Assembly: GCF_007341385.1 (NCBI RefSeq)
Contig: NZ_VJYD01000020.1
Coordinates: 1-64,000 of the forward strand
Length of the DNA: 64,000 nt
Source: Flavobacterium daemonense
Lineage (GTDB): Bacteria > Bacteroidota > Bacteroidia > Flavobacteriales > Flavobacteriaceae
Direction of reading: 5' to 3'
Under the pieces are notes generated by a model. The model was not told the DNA's origin and searched no databases. It saw nothing but the letters and a program-made list of their open reading frames with translations. Positions 15,595 to 23,604 of the stretch are shown piece by piece. The translations under genes and the position numbers were made by a program. Position 1 is the first letter of the stretch. Each line of letters begins with the position of its first letter.

Positions 15595-16413
15595 ATGAAT
15601 CTACAACATATTCCACAAATTAAGCATACTGACAGCGGGAATTTCTTTTTATTGGCGGGACCTTGCGCTATTGAAGGAGAAGAAATGGCTCTTAGAATTG
15701 CTGAAAAATTAGTTGGTATTACCGACAATCTTAAGATTCCTTATGTTTTTAAAGGATCTTTTAAAAAAGCAAACCGTTCTAGAATCGACAGTTTTTCTGG
15801 AATTGGAGATGAAAAAGCTTTAAAAATATTAAGAAAAGTTTCGGAGACTTTTCATGTTCCAACCGTTACTGATATTCACACAAATGAAGATGCTGACATG
15901 GCAGCTCAATATGTTGACGTTTTACAAATTCCTGCGTTTTTAGTTCGCCAAACAGATCTTGTTGTGGCGGCAGCAAATACTGGAAAAACAGTAAACTTGA
16001 AAAAAGGACAATTTATGAGTCCGGAGAGCATGAAACATGCGGTTCAAAAAGTATTAGACTGTAATAATGAGAATGTTATGGTTACAGATCGCGGTACTAT
16101 GTTTGGCTACCAAGACATGATTGTTGATTTTAGAGGAATTCCTACTATGCAGCAATATGCGTCTACGGTTCTGGATGTGACACATTCTTTGCAACAGCCT
16201 AATCAAACTGCTGGTGTAACTGGAGGAAGACCTGATATGATCGAAACAGTTGCCAAAGCGGGTATCGCTGTTGGTGTTGATGGTATTTTTATCGAAACGC
16301 ACTTTGATCCTGCAAATGCAAAAAGCGATGGCGCTAACATGCTTCATTTAGACTATTTTGAAGGCCTGATGACAAAATTAGTGGCTATTAGAAAAACAGT
16401 TAACTCATTCTAA
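15595..16413 (+). CDS. kdsA: 3-deoxy-8-phosphooctulonate synthase
   Basis: Condenses phosphoenolpyruvate with arabinose 5-phosphate to make KDO-8-phosphate for lipopolysaccharide inner core. The 272 residues carry the family pattern: LLAGPCAIEGEEMALRIAE near 20, YVFKGSFKKANRSR near 50, QIPAFLVRQTDL near 107, VTDRGTMFGYQDMIVDFRG near 163, GGRPDMIETVAKAG near 208 and IETHFDPANAKSDGANM near 230. The next gene, an outer-membrane-like protein, begins 20 bases later and is probably co-transcribed. Confidence 0.96.
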   Translation: MNLQHIPQIKHTDSGNFFLLAGPCAIEGEEMALRIAEKLVGITDNLKIPYVFKGSFKKANRSRIDSFSGIGDEKALKILRKVSETFHVPTVTDIHTNEDADMAAQYVDVLQIPAFLVRQTDLVVAAANTGKTVNLKKGQFMSPESMKHAVQKVLDCNNENVMVTDRGTMFGYQDMIVDFRGIPTMQQYASTVLDVTHSLQQPNQTAGVTGGRPDMIETVAKAGIAVGVDGIFIETHFDPANAKSDGANMLHLDYFEGLMTKLVAIRKTVNSF

Positions 16414-16432
16414 ATTTATAATACTAAGTTCT

Positions 16433-17338
16433 TTGAAAACAAAAATTTTATTTTTCCTTCTGACTTGTGTTTCTTTAAACACTTTTGCACAGAGTGAAAT
16501 TCCGGTAGAAAAATATACGGCTCATAACAAAGGTAAATTCTTTGTTTCATGGGGAGGAAACAGAGACAGCTACACAAAATCTGATGTAAATTTCAGAGGA
16601 AAAGATTACAACTTTTCGGTTGCTGACATTTCTGCTCATGATAAACCAAAAGGATACCATATTGATTATGTGAATCCGGCAAATATGACAATTCCTCAAA
16701 CTAACTTTAGAATGGGATATTTCATCAACGATCATTACAGTGTTGCTATTGGCTGGGATCACATGAAATATGTAATGACTCAAAATCAAATTGCAAACGT
16801 TACTGGTTATATCAATTTACCTGCTGATCAACCGGGATCTTACTACAACGGAACGTATAATAACACTCCTGTTGATATGTCTCAAAATGGCGCTATCGAA
16901 GGTGGTTACGACAAAGGCGTTGCACAAGGAAATCCTCCTGCTTTTTTGATGTACGAGCATACAGATGGTTTGAACTATATCAATACAGAGGTTTCTAGAC
17001 ATGACGATATTTCGAAATGGTTTGGTTTGCCAAATATTGACAAAGTTCAAATCAACTTAACTGAAGGTATTGGAGGCGGAGTTTTGTATCCAAAAACAAA
17101 TACAACTTTATTAGGAATGGAGCGTCATGATGATTTCCATATTTCTGGATTTGGGGTTTCTGCAAAAGCGGGATTAAACTTTACTTTCTTTAAACATTTT
17201 TACCTTCAAGGTGAGTTAAAAGGTGGTTATATCGATATGAAAGATATTAGAACTACGATTAGCAACGATGATAAAGCGACACAGCATTTCTTATTCTTTC
17301 AGAGAATTATTGCGGTAGGCGGTATTTTTAGAATTTAA
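16433..17338 (+). CDS. Predicted outer-membrane beta-barrel protein
   Basis: A 301-residue protein beginning with TTG at 16433; the signal peptide starts right there (KTKILFFLLTCVSLNTFAQ), so no later ATG would keep it. The mature part alternates polar and hydrophobic residues, with many aromatic-ended strands (GWDHMKYVM, HFYLQGELKGGYIDM, AVGGIFRI), and ends in an Ile-Phe-Arg-Ile strand, as expected of a barrel. No family is certain. It is 20 bases after kdsA and is followed by a terminator. Confidence 0.75.
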   Translation: MKTKILFFLLTCVSLNTFAQSEIPVEKYTAHNKGKFFVSWGGNRDSYTKSDVNFRGKDYNFSVADISAHDKPKGYHIDYVNPANMTIPQTNFRMGYFINDHYSVAIGWDHMKYVMTQNQIANVTGYINLPADQPGSYYNGTYNNTPVDMSQNGAIEGGYDKGVAQGNPPAFLMYEHTDGLNYINTEVSRHDDISKWFGLPNIDKVQINLTEGIGGGVLYPKTNTTLLGMERHDDFHISGFGVSAKAGLNFTFFKHFYLQGELKGGYIDMKDIRTTISNDDKATQHFLFFQRIIAVGGIFRI

Positions 17339-17422
17339 GCAAGTCGAAAGTGTAAAGTCTTAAAGTCAAAAGGACTAGAGGCTTTAAAACGCGAGATTAC
17401 ATTTTACTTACTATTTAATATA

Positions 17423-17457
17423 AATTAGCTGTCATTTATTTGGCAGCTAATTTTTTT
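17423..17457 (+). terminator. Rho-independent terminator
   Basis: ATTAGCTGTC / GGCAGCTAAT hairpin followed by T7, after the outer-membrane gene. Confidence 0.8.
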
Positions 17458-17461
17458 ATTA

Positions 17462-17489
17462 TTTACTTTGTACTTCAAAGTACTTTTTA
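17462..17489 (+). promoter_or_regulatory. Shared 28-bp leader motif, copy 1
   Basis: TTTACTTTG, three variable bases, TTCAAAG, one variable base, then ACTTTTTA. It is 25 of 28 bases identical to 18231-18258, which lies at a similar distance before the next gene. It contains the inverted repeat TACTTTG/CAAAGTA. It probably holds the promoter or an operator for the YiiX-like gene, which starts 15 bases later. Confidence 0.55.
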
Positions 17490-17504
17490 TTTATTCTCTA
17501 AAAT

Positions 17505-18182
17505 ATGAAAAAGCAAAAATATATTTTCCTGATTATTACTTTCTTGTTGAGTTTTGGCTGTGCATTATTTGTAGCAATGAAGGTGTTTCCTAATAATCCA
17601 TTTTCTGATTCAAAAGCAAAAAAAACTTCTGCAGATAAAATTCAAGATGGAGACATTATATTTCAAACTTCGCAGTCACCTCAATGCGAAGCGGTTCGAA
17701 TTGCTACTAATTCAAAATTTTCACATTGTGGGATAATCTACAATATAAACGGAAATTGGTTTGTTTTTGAAGCTGTACAACCCGTTAAACTTACTCCTTT
17801 TGATGAATGGATCCAACATGGAAAAGACAATAAATATGTTGTAAAAAGACTAAAGAATTCAGAGAAAATTTTGACTCCGAATGTTCTTGAAAAAATGAAA
17901 GATTACAGCCAAAAATTTGATGGAAAAGAATATGATGCTTATTTTGAATGGACAGACAATCGAATTTATTGTTCGGAACTAGTTTGGAAAATTTATAAAA
18001 ATGCTGCCGGTATCGAACTTTCAAAACTTAGGGAATTAAAAGATTTTAATTTGAAAGATCCAAGAGTCGAAAAAATTTTAAAGGAACGATATGGGAATGA
18101 AATTCCGCTTGAAGAAAAAGTTGTCGCTCCCTCCGACCTTTCTGATTCTGAGTTATTAAAAACGGTAATTGACACGTATTAA
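17505..18182 (+). CDS. YiiX/YebB-like permuted NlpC/P60 cysteine hydrolase
   Basis: A 225-residue envelope protein with an N-terminal hydrophobic segment at 5-27. The core is the circularly permuted papain-like fold of the YiiX group: GDIIFQTSQSPQCEAVRIAT, then KFSHCGIIY with the candidate active-site His, and YCSELVWKIYKNA with the candidate catalytic Cys. Such enzymes are thought to act on amide or ester bonds in lipids or murein; the substrate is unknown. It is flanked by terminators on both sides and shares a leader motif with the Coq4-like gene downstream, suggesting common control. Confidence 0.8.
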   Translation: MKKQKYIFLIITFLLSFGCALFVAMKVFPNNPFSDSKAKKTSADKIQDGDIIFQTSQSPQCEAVRIATNSKFSHCGIIYNINGNWFVFEAVQPVKLTPFDEWIQHGKDNKYVVKRLKNSEKILTPNVLEKMKDYSQKFDGKEYDAYFEWTDNRIYCSELVWKIYKNAAGIELSKLRELKDFNLKDPRVEKILKERYGNEIPLEEKVVAPSDLSDSELLKTVIDTY

Positions 18183-18190
18183 AAATAGAC

Positions 18191-18223
18191 AAAGCTAATT
18201 CAAAACACAATTAGCTTTTTTAT
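18191..18223 (+). terminator. Rho-independent terminator
   Basis: AAAGCTAATT / AATTAGCTTT stem with an 8-base loop and a T run, directly after the YiiX-like gene. Confidence 0.85.
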
Positions 18224-18230
18224 TTTCTTT

Positions 18231-18258
18231 TTTACTTTGAAATTCAAAGAACTTTTTA
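18231..18258 (+). promoter_or_regulatory. Shared 28-bp leader motif, copy 2
   Basis: Second copy of the motif at 17462-17489, with three differences. It contains CTTTGAAATTCAAAG. An in-frame TTG at 18237 lies inside it, so that codon is unlikely to be the start of the Coq4-like gene. Confidence 0.55.
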
Positions 18259-18269
18259 AAATATATTTT

Positions 18270-18722
18270 ATGAGAGATTATTTAATTGAAAAACTTTATG
18301 AATGTTCTAAAAAACCATATCAAAAATATTTCAAAAAAAACGAACCTTGGCAAATCAATAAATCGGAATTAATGAATTATCCTGAAAATAGCTTGGGATA
18401 TGGATTAGGGAATTTCTTGTACAAATATCATTTTGACATTCAGGAAAAACTTGAAGATCATGATATAATTCATGTTTTAACCAAGACAGGAATTTCGGTT
18501 TACGAAGAAATAGGAATGCAATATTATCTTTTAGGAAATGGAAAAAAAAGCTTGTATCTGTTCGCTGTTATTGCATCAGGAACTATTTTTTATCCAAAAC
18601 AAATTTCCTATTTCATTCGCCAATTTAAAAAAGGAAAACGCGCTTTTGCATTTCATCATCTGGACTTTTCAAAAATGTTGTTCCTGCCCATTACAACTAT
18701 TCAAGAAGCATTTAATATCTAA
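18270..18722 (+). CDS. Coq4-family protein
   Basis: From the ATG at 18270 the protein is 150 residues; the TTG at 18237 lies in the leader motif. The signature HDIIHVLTKTGISVYEEIG fits the HDxxH...E metal-binding motif of the Coq4 family, and the rest (GTIFYPKQISYFIRQFKKGK) is helical and basic as in bacterial members. In eukaryotes Coq4 takes part in ubiquinone synthesis. Flavobacteria normally make menaquinone, so the role here must differ or be unknown. The next gene begins 4 bases after the stop. Confidence 0.75.
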   Translation: MRDYLIEKLYECSKKPYQKYFKKNEPWQINKSELMNYPENSLGYGLGNFLYKYHFDIQEKLEDHDIIHVLTKTGISVYEEIGMQYYLLGNGKKSLYLFAVIASGTIFYPKQISYFIRQFKKGKRAFAFHHLDFSKMLFLPITTIQEAFNI

Positions 18723-18726
18723 ACTT

Positions 18727-19032
18727 ATGAAAACAAATTATAAAAAAGCTTTTGAAGAAAAGCAATCTATCGAATTAGCAATCGGAACTTTTATAATGAG
18801 TACTGTATTCTTTATACTTTTTATTTTGACCAACGAAAGCTCCAATTTTCTTGTTATTGCGTGGCCATTTGCTTTTTCGGCTATAATTCTAAACAGTATT
18901 ATGGTTTTCCATTTAACGGAAAGATTTATTCATTTGCCACAATACCGAAAAGATATTTGCTTTAAAATCTTGCTACTGCTTTCAAACATTCCCATAACCT
19001 ATTTTTATTATTTGATTGTGGTCAAATCTTAG
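18727..19032 (+). CDS. Small membrane protein, unknown
   Basis: A 101-residue protein starting with ATG at 18727, 4 bases after the Coq4-like stop, so probably the second gene of that operon. It has three hydrophobic segments (about 18-38, 43-63 and 79-97). The frame stays open upstream to 18538, but that part overlaps the Coq4-like gene in another frame and is not believable as coding. Confidence 0.65.
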   Translation: MKTNYKKAFEEKQSIELAIGTFIMSTVFFILFILTNESSNFLVIAWPFAFSAIILNSIMVFHLTERFIHLPQYRKDICFKILLLLSNIPITYFYYLIVVKS

Positions 19033-19051
19033 TTTGGAAATATTCGGCAAA

Positions 19052-19083
19052 AAAAAGCTATGAGCATAAACTCATAGCTTTTT
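19052..19083. terminator. Bidirectional terminator between convergent genes
   Basis: AAAAAGCTATGAG / CTCATAGCTTTTT forms a 13-bp perfect stem with a 6-base loop, between the plus-strand membrane gene (stop 19032) and the minus-strand peptidase (stop 19103). Confidence 0.9.
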
Positions 19084-19102
19084 GTTCAGCTTATAAAGAT
19101 TT

Positions 19103-20494
19103 TTAGTTTGCAGTTGGAAGTACAATTCCGTTTTGATCTACTAAATAAATCAATGATGTCATTGTTGCAGCACCAAGCTCTAATTCTCTTTTATTGATGG
19201 CATCAAATTTATCATTTGCAGCGTGGTGGTAATCAAAATAACGTTGTGAATCTGGCTGTAAACCTGCTTTTACAATCGTTTTTGAAGTTAAATGCTCAAT
19301 ATCTGATCCTGCGTGTCCTTTTACAAAACTGTGAATTAAATAAGGCTCAAAAAGATCTTTGTATCCTTGCAGTTTTTTGAAGTTTGCGTCATCAGCTTCG
19401 ATTGAGAATCCTCTTGGCGTAAATCCGCCTGAATCACTTTCTAAAGCAAAAATATGGTTCTCGTTCTTTTGCTTTGCAACTTCTTCATATTTTGCACCGC
19501 CTTTTCCACCGTTTTCTTCATTCATAAACAATACAACACGAATTGTATTTTTTGGCTTGTAGTTCAAGTTTTTCAAAATACGAACTACTTCCATACTTTG
19601 CACCACTCCTGCTCCATCGTCATGAGAACCGTCTGCCAAATCCCAAGAATCCAAGTGTCCGCCAACAACCAAAACATTTTCTGGAGTTACCGTTCCTGTC
19701 AATTCTCCAATTACATTATATGATAATGCATCAGGCAAAGTTTCGCAAGATTGTTTGAAATAGAATTTTAACGTGGGATTTGCTTTTAATGTTTTGCTCA
19801 ATAATTCAGCTCCATTTGTACTAATTGCAGCAGCCGGAATGTATTGTTCTTTTGGTAAATCGCCATAGCTTTGCGCCCCTGCATGAGGAAAATCATCTTG
19901 ACGCAAGTTTAACGAACGAACAATTGCGCCAACTGCACCAAGTTTAGCAGCTTCTTTTGCACCGCTTCTTCTTTGGTCTCCTGCAGCAGAATAAGAATCA
20001 AAAGTTCCAATGTTTTCAGGATTCATTGGTCGGTTAAAAAACACAATTTTACCTTTTACTTTGTCGCCAAGTCCTTTTAATTCGTCAAGGCTTTGCACTT
20101 CGATTACTTCTGCCGTAATTCCAGTTTTTGGAGTTGCAACAGAACCTCCTAAAGCACAAATTGGCACAGCAGTTTTTACTTTTCCATCTTGAATAAAAGC
20201 TGTTTCTTTTTCACCGCGAACCCAGTGAGGAACCATAACTTCTTGAAGATATACTTTGTCAAGACCTAGACCTTCTAGTTGTCTTTTTGTGTATTCAACT
20301 GCTTCAGCAGCACCTTTAGAACCAGATAAACGGCTTCCGATATCATTTGAAAGATATTCTAACCAAGAATAACATTTAGCTTCGGTCAAGGCTTTTTTAT
20401 AAAATAATTTGATGTTTTTTTCATCATTTGACTGTGCAAAAGATGCGGTCAATCCATTTAAAACTAAAGCAGTTAAAAGAATCGTTTTTTTCAT
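19103..20494 (-). CDS. Secreted M28-family zinc aminopeptidase/carboxypeptidase
   Basis: A 463-residue exported peptidase with signal peptide (LTALVLNGLTASFAQS, cut near 21). A PA-domain-like insert spans about 110-245. The co-catalytic zinc site is complete: His280 in GGHLDSWDLADGSHDDGAG with Asp292, Glu326-Glu327 in FMNEENGGKGG, Asp354 in ALESDSGG and a C-terminal His in FDYHHAANDKFD. Such enzymes trim peptides in the periplasm or outside. It stands alone: a terminator at 20579 separates it from the glucan locus upstream. Confidence 0.92.
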   Translation of the reverse strand: MKKTILLTALVLNGLTASFAQSNDEKNIKLFYKKALTEAKCYSWLEYLSNDIGSRLSGSKGAAEAVEYTKRQLEGLGLDKVYLQEVMVPHWVRGEKETAFIQDGKVKTAVPICALGGSVATPKTGITAEVIEVQSLDELKGLGDKVKGKIVFFNRPMNPENIGTFDSYSAAGDQRRSGAKEAAKLGAVGAIVRSLNLRQDDFPHAGAQSYGDLPKEQYIPAAAISTNGAELLSKTLKANPTLKFYFKQSCETLPDALSYNVIGELTGTVTPENVLVVGGHLDSWDLADGSHDDGAGVVQSMEVVRILKNLNYKPKNTIRVVLFMNEENGGKGGAKYEEVAKQKNENHIFALESDSGGFTPRGFSIEADDANFKKLQGYKDLFEPYLIHSFVKGHAGSDIEHLTSKTIVKAGLQPDSQRYFDYHHAANDKFDAINKRELELGAATMTSLIYLVDQNGIVLPTAN

Positions 20495-20578
20495 TGTTTT
20501 TATAGCATTTTGGGTTGTTTAGCAAAGGAACAAAATTCTTCAGACCTGTCAGAATTTTTTTCGTAGTCTTTTTTCAAA

Positions 20579-20626
20579 AAAAGAGCTCTAATTGTAATTC
20601 TTCAAACTTACAATTAGAGCTTTTAA
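20579..20626 (-). terminator. Terminator closing the glucan locus
   Basis: AAGAGCTCTAATTGTAA (20581) and TTACAATTAGAGCTTTT (20608) form a 17-bp stem with a 10-base loop. It lies downstream of the GH43 stop at 20794 on the minus strand, with an A/T run on both sides. Confidence 0.8.
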
Positions 20627-20714
20627 TATTTTAATTAATAAACCAATCCAAACTTGAAGTCAATAAGTTTGATTAATAGGCTTATATTTTACAAGATTAC
20701 AAAGTTCTAATAAC

Positions 20715-20768
20715 CGCAAATTCCACAAATTTTCGCAAATTAATTTGTGCGAATTTGTGGAATTTGTG
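20715..20768. repeat. Imperfect palindrome, AATTTGTGG family
   Basis: CGCAAATTCCACAAATTT on the left is answered by AATTTGTGCGAATTTGTGG on the right, almost without a loop. Another member of the interspersed palindromes seen at 1752 and 60427. The rest of the 299-base gap 20495-20793 contains the terminator and nothing else identifiable. Confidence 0.6.
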
Positions 20769-20793
20769 TTTGACTTTTTTTGTTCAATGAAAA

Positions 20794-22710
20794 TTATTTC
20801 ACCTCAATCAGTTTATTTCTTGTACCAATTCCGTTTTCATTAAAAGGTTCAATGGTGAAATAATATTTTGTCCCTTTGTCCAGACCTCTAAAATCATATG
20901 ATTTGTCGCCGTAAACCATAATACTGTTGTACAATTTATCAGGGGCAATTCCGTAATAAATATTGTAACCAACGGCATCATTTTGCTTTTTCCAAGAAAT
21001 CATGGCGTTGCGTGAATCAGTTTTGTTTCGATCTACTTTAAAAGAAGATACTGCTTTGGGTTTTTCTGCCAAACCATTTCCAAAAACTCTGAAATCTGAT
21101 ATTGCAAACAATCCCGATGCGTTGTGAATGTTCTCCATTTTGATGTAACGCGCTTTGATTGATTTTGTAAGCTCTACATAATCGTGCGGAACATCTTTAT
21201 CATTTTTAGATTTATCGACAACCAAAGTCCAATTTACAGCATCATCAGACATGAATATTTTATATTGGTAATAAATATCCATCGCCTTGTTATATTGCGT
21301 TGCTTTATGATCCGCATAATTAATCTGAAGCGCTTTAATTTCCATTTGTCTTCCCAAATCCATTTGAAGCCATTCGCCAGGATTGCTAGTTTTTGCAGAC
21401 CAGTAGGTTTGGATATTTTCGTCGGTTAAATTTTCAGCTCCGTAACAGAATTTCTCATAGACTTTTTTCCCTCCGTTATCCATTCTGTGCGTTTCAACTT
21501 CCATACATTCTTCAGAAGAAGAAACAGTTACAGGCTTTTTGTATGAAAGCAACATCCAACCAGATGAAACGCCTTTTGTTTGATCGCGCTCGCCCGTTGG
21601 AAGCACAATTGGGAAATCTCCGTAAGCTGTAATTGAATACATTACATCATCTTTATCAAATCCGGCGGGAAACATATCGATACGACGCTCAAAACGGTCT
21701 TTTATTGAGATTTTACAGGTTCCTGTGTTCCAATAATTTCCGTAAATATCTGCAAAAGTATTACCGTGACCCGCTCCAATTACAAAGCCACCAGGTTTAT
21801 ACGACATCGGATTGTGTTTTTGATACATAAAAGGCCCTAGCGGATTATCTCCTACATGAACTCCATTTGCATAACCTTTAAACTCCGTTGCCGGCGCTCC
21901 GTATTGCATATAATACTTTCCATTGTGTTTCGTCATCCAAGCACCTTCAATGAAATTTCCCCAAGGTGCAGGTTCCATATCATTATTTGGTCCAAAACGT
22001 TCCCACCCGTGAGATGACGGATCTAAAATTGCAACTTCTTTTATTTGTCCGTAAGGGCGCTGAATATCTTCGACTTCTGTCGCTTTGTATAATTGTGCAT
22101 AATCCGCTTGATTCCCCTTTGGAAGCCAAGTATTATAATCAACTTCTGTTCCCACAAGAGGTAATTTTCCGCTTGAACCGTAGTACATATATACTTTTTT
22201 GTCATCGTCTTGAAAAATCGCTGGATCCCAAGTCGGCAACATAGCTTTATCAACGTGACGTGTCCATCTTCCTGATTTTGGATCAGCCGTTTTCCAAATT
22301 GGATGATCTCTTTTCCAAGTTGAACCAACGTAAAACAACGTATCGTTTACCACCCAAGCTGCAGGTGCGCATTGGTCATCGTCGCCCGGTTGTCTTTGAA
22401 AACTTCCGTACACAAATTTCCAATCCGACATGTCTTTGCTCCAAAAGAAACCTGCTTGATTTGTGGCAAATAAATAATATTCTCCCTTGTACGTAATGAT
22501 TACAGGATCAGCACTTGAGCGTCGAGATTCAGGAATTCCATTGTGATTGTGTGTGGTGAAATTGTACCCAATATTAACTGGATTACAATATGTTGTTGCG
22601 GGTTTTGCAGGATCAAACCATTCTGTTTTACCAGAATTTTGTGCCAAAAGACTGCCTCCGAAAAACATCGAAAACAAGATCGGCGTAAGTTGTTTATATA
22701 TCTTTTTCAT
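20794..22710 (-). CDS. GH43-family glycosidase with F5/8-type carbohydrate-binding and Fn3 domains
   Basis: A 638-residue secreted protein (signal ends LLAQN). A five-bladed GH43-like domain covers about 40-380 with the three acidic residues in place: Asp68 in SSADPVII (base), Asp162 in TWDPAIF (modulator) and Glu255 in FIEGAWMTKHNGKYY (acid). Residues 400-545 look like an F5/8 type C (discoidin) binding module, and 550-638 like a fibronectin type III domain. GH43 enzymes usually release arabinose or xylose and some act on galactans. What it does beside beta-1,2-glucanase genes is unclear. Last gene of the locus, 31 bases after the phosphodiesterase gene. Confidence 0.88.
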   Translation of the reverse strand: MKKIYKQLTPILFSMFFGGSLLAQNSGKTEWFDPAKPATTYCNPVNIGYNFTTHNHNGIPESRRSSADPVIITYKGEYYLFATNQAGFFWSKDMSDWKFVYGSFQRQPGDDDQCAPAAWVVNDTLFYVGSTWKRDHPIWKTADPKSGRWTRHVDKAMLPTWDPAIFQDDDKKVYMYYGSSGKLPLVGTEVDYNTWLPKGNQADYAQLYKATEVEDIQRPYGQIKEVAILDPSSHGWERFGPNNDMEPAPWGNFIEGAWMTKHNGKYYMQYGAPATEFKGYANGVHVGDNPLGPFMYQKHNPMSYKPGGFVIGAGHGNTFADIYGNYWNTGTCKISIKDRFERRIDMFPAGFDKDDVMYSITAYGDFPIVLPTGERDQTKGVSSGWMLLSYKKPVTVSSSEECMEVETHRMDNGGKKVYEKFCYGAENLTDENIQTYWSAKTSNPGEWLQMDLGRQMEIKALQINYADHKATQYNKAMDIYYQYKIFMSDDAVNWTLVVDKSKNDKDVPHDYVELTKSIKARYIKMENIHNASGLFAISDFRVFGNGLAEKPKAVSSFKVDRNKTDSRNAMISWKKQNDAVGYNIYYGIAPDKLYNSIMVYGDKSYDFRGLDKGTKYYFTIEPFNENGIGTRNKLIEVK

Positions 22711-22741
22711 GGTTAGATTTCTTTAGTAAAGCTTAAAAAGA

Positions 22742-23524
22742 TTAGTTCTTAATCTCTTTTCTTTCCTTTAAAAGTTCGGGTTCATTTGTTGTTATGTAAT
22801 TGAATTTCTGAGCGATAATCCAATCCATATCTTTTGCATCATTAACAGTCCAAGCGTTTAGGATGATTTTATTGTCCTTTGCTTCCTGTATCCATTCTGG
22901 GTGTTTTTGAAAAACAGAATAATGATAATCAACGCCATTGATTTTGTCTGCTCTAACTTCTTTTGGAGATTTATTTCCTTCCAAATATTGCAGCGAAGTT
23001 TTTGAATCAATAGCTCTAATTTGTTTCAGAATATCGTAATCAAAACTTATATAGCATGTTTTTTTATTGGCTTTCAGTTTCTTGATGACTTCAACCGTCA
23101 TTACTGCTGTTTTTTGCCCTCGTTCTTTGCTTATTTCCGAAGGTTTTATTTCGCAAACTAAAAGTGTGTGTTTATTGTTTTTTATTCCTTCTGAAATATA
23201 TTCATAAAGCGTTGGAAGCTTTTCGCCATTTGATAATTTAAACTTCATCAAATCGGCATAATTTGTTTGTTCGATCAAGAGTTTGTTGAAATGTGCATCG
23301 TGATTGATTACTAACGAATCATCCGCAGTTCTCCAAACGTCAAATTCTGACCCGTCCAATTTCAGATCAATTGCATGTCTTAAAGAAGCAATCGAATTTT
23401 CAGGAAAATTGTTTTTTTTCCAAGCCCCGCGATGTGCTACAATCGCATTTTTCTGCGCATTGCAAGAAGCAAAAACAACTAACAAGAGTAGAGAAAAAGT
23501 GTGAGATATTTTAAAAGTATTCAT
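22742..23524 (-). CDS. Glycerophosphodiester phosphodiesterase (lipoprotein)
   Basis: A 260-residue periplasmic enzyme that hydrolyses glycerophosphodiesters to glycerol phosphate and an alcohol. The signal has a lipobox-like LLVVFASC with Cys21. Catalytic residues match the GDPD family: His31-Arg32 in VAHRGAW, Glu42-Asn43 in FPENS, Glu60 and Asp62 in SEFDVWRT, and His75 in VINHD. It lies between GH3 and GH43 genes in the glucan locus, where it could strip phosphoglycerol groups from a decorated glucan (inference). A hairpin at 23558 separates it from GH3. Confidence 0.92.
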   Translation of the reverse strand: MNTFKISHTFSLLLLVVFASCNAQKNAIVAHRGAWKKNNFPENSIASLRHAIDLKLDGSEFDVWRTADDSLVINHDAHFNKLLIEQTNYADLMKFKLSNGEKLPTLYEYISEGIKNNKHTLLVCEIKPSEISKERGQKTAVMTVEVIKKLKANKKTCYISFDYDILKQIRAIDSKTSLQYLEGNKSPKEVRADKINGVDYHYSVFQKHPEWIQEAKDNKIILNAWTVNDAKDMDWIIAQKFNYITTNEPELLKERKEIKN

Positions 23525-23557
23525 AGATAAAAAATTAAAAGAGAATATTTATTTTAG

Positions 23558-23586
23558 AAAAAAAGCCCTCCATATGAAGGGCTCTT
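23558..23586 (-). terminator. Intra-locus hairpin/terminator between GH3 and the phosphodiesterase
   Basis: On the minus strand AGCCCT, an 8-base loop and AGGGCT are followed by seven T. This should reduce, but may not stop, transcription into the two distal genes. Confidence 0.7.
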
Positions 23587-23604
23587 AACTAACCAATAAA
23601 CCAA

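Noticed and set aside
18538..18726. Upstream extension of the 101-residue membrane protein
   Set aside because: It overlaps the Coq4-like gene in another frame; the ATG at 18727 begins a clean small membrane protein right after that gene's stop.
21184..22496. Several open frames on the plus strand opposite the GH43 gene
   Set aside because: They are short, overlap one another and mirror a strong coding frame with conserved domains on the minus strand.
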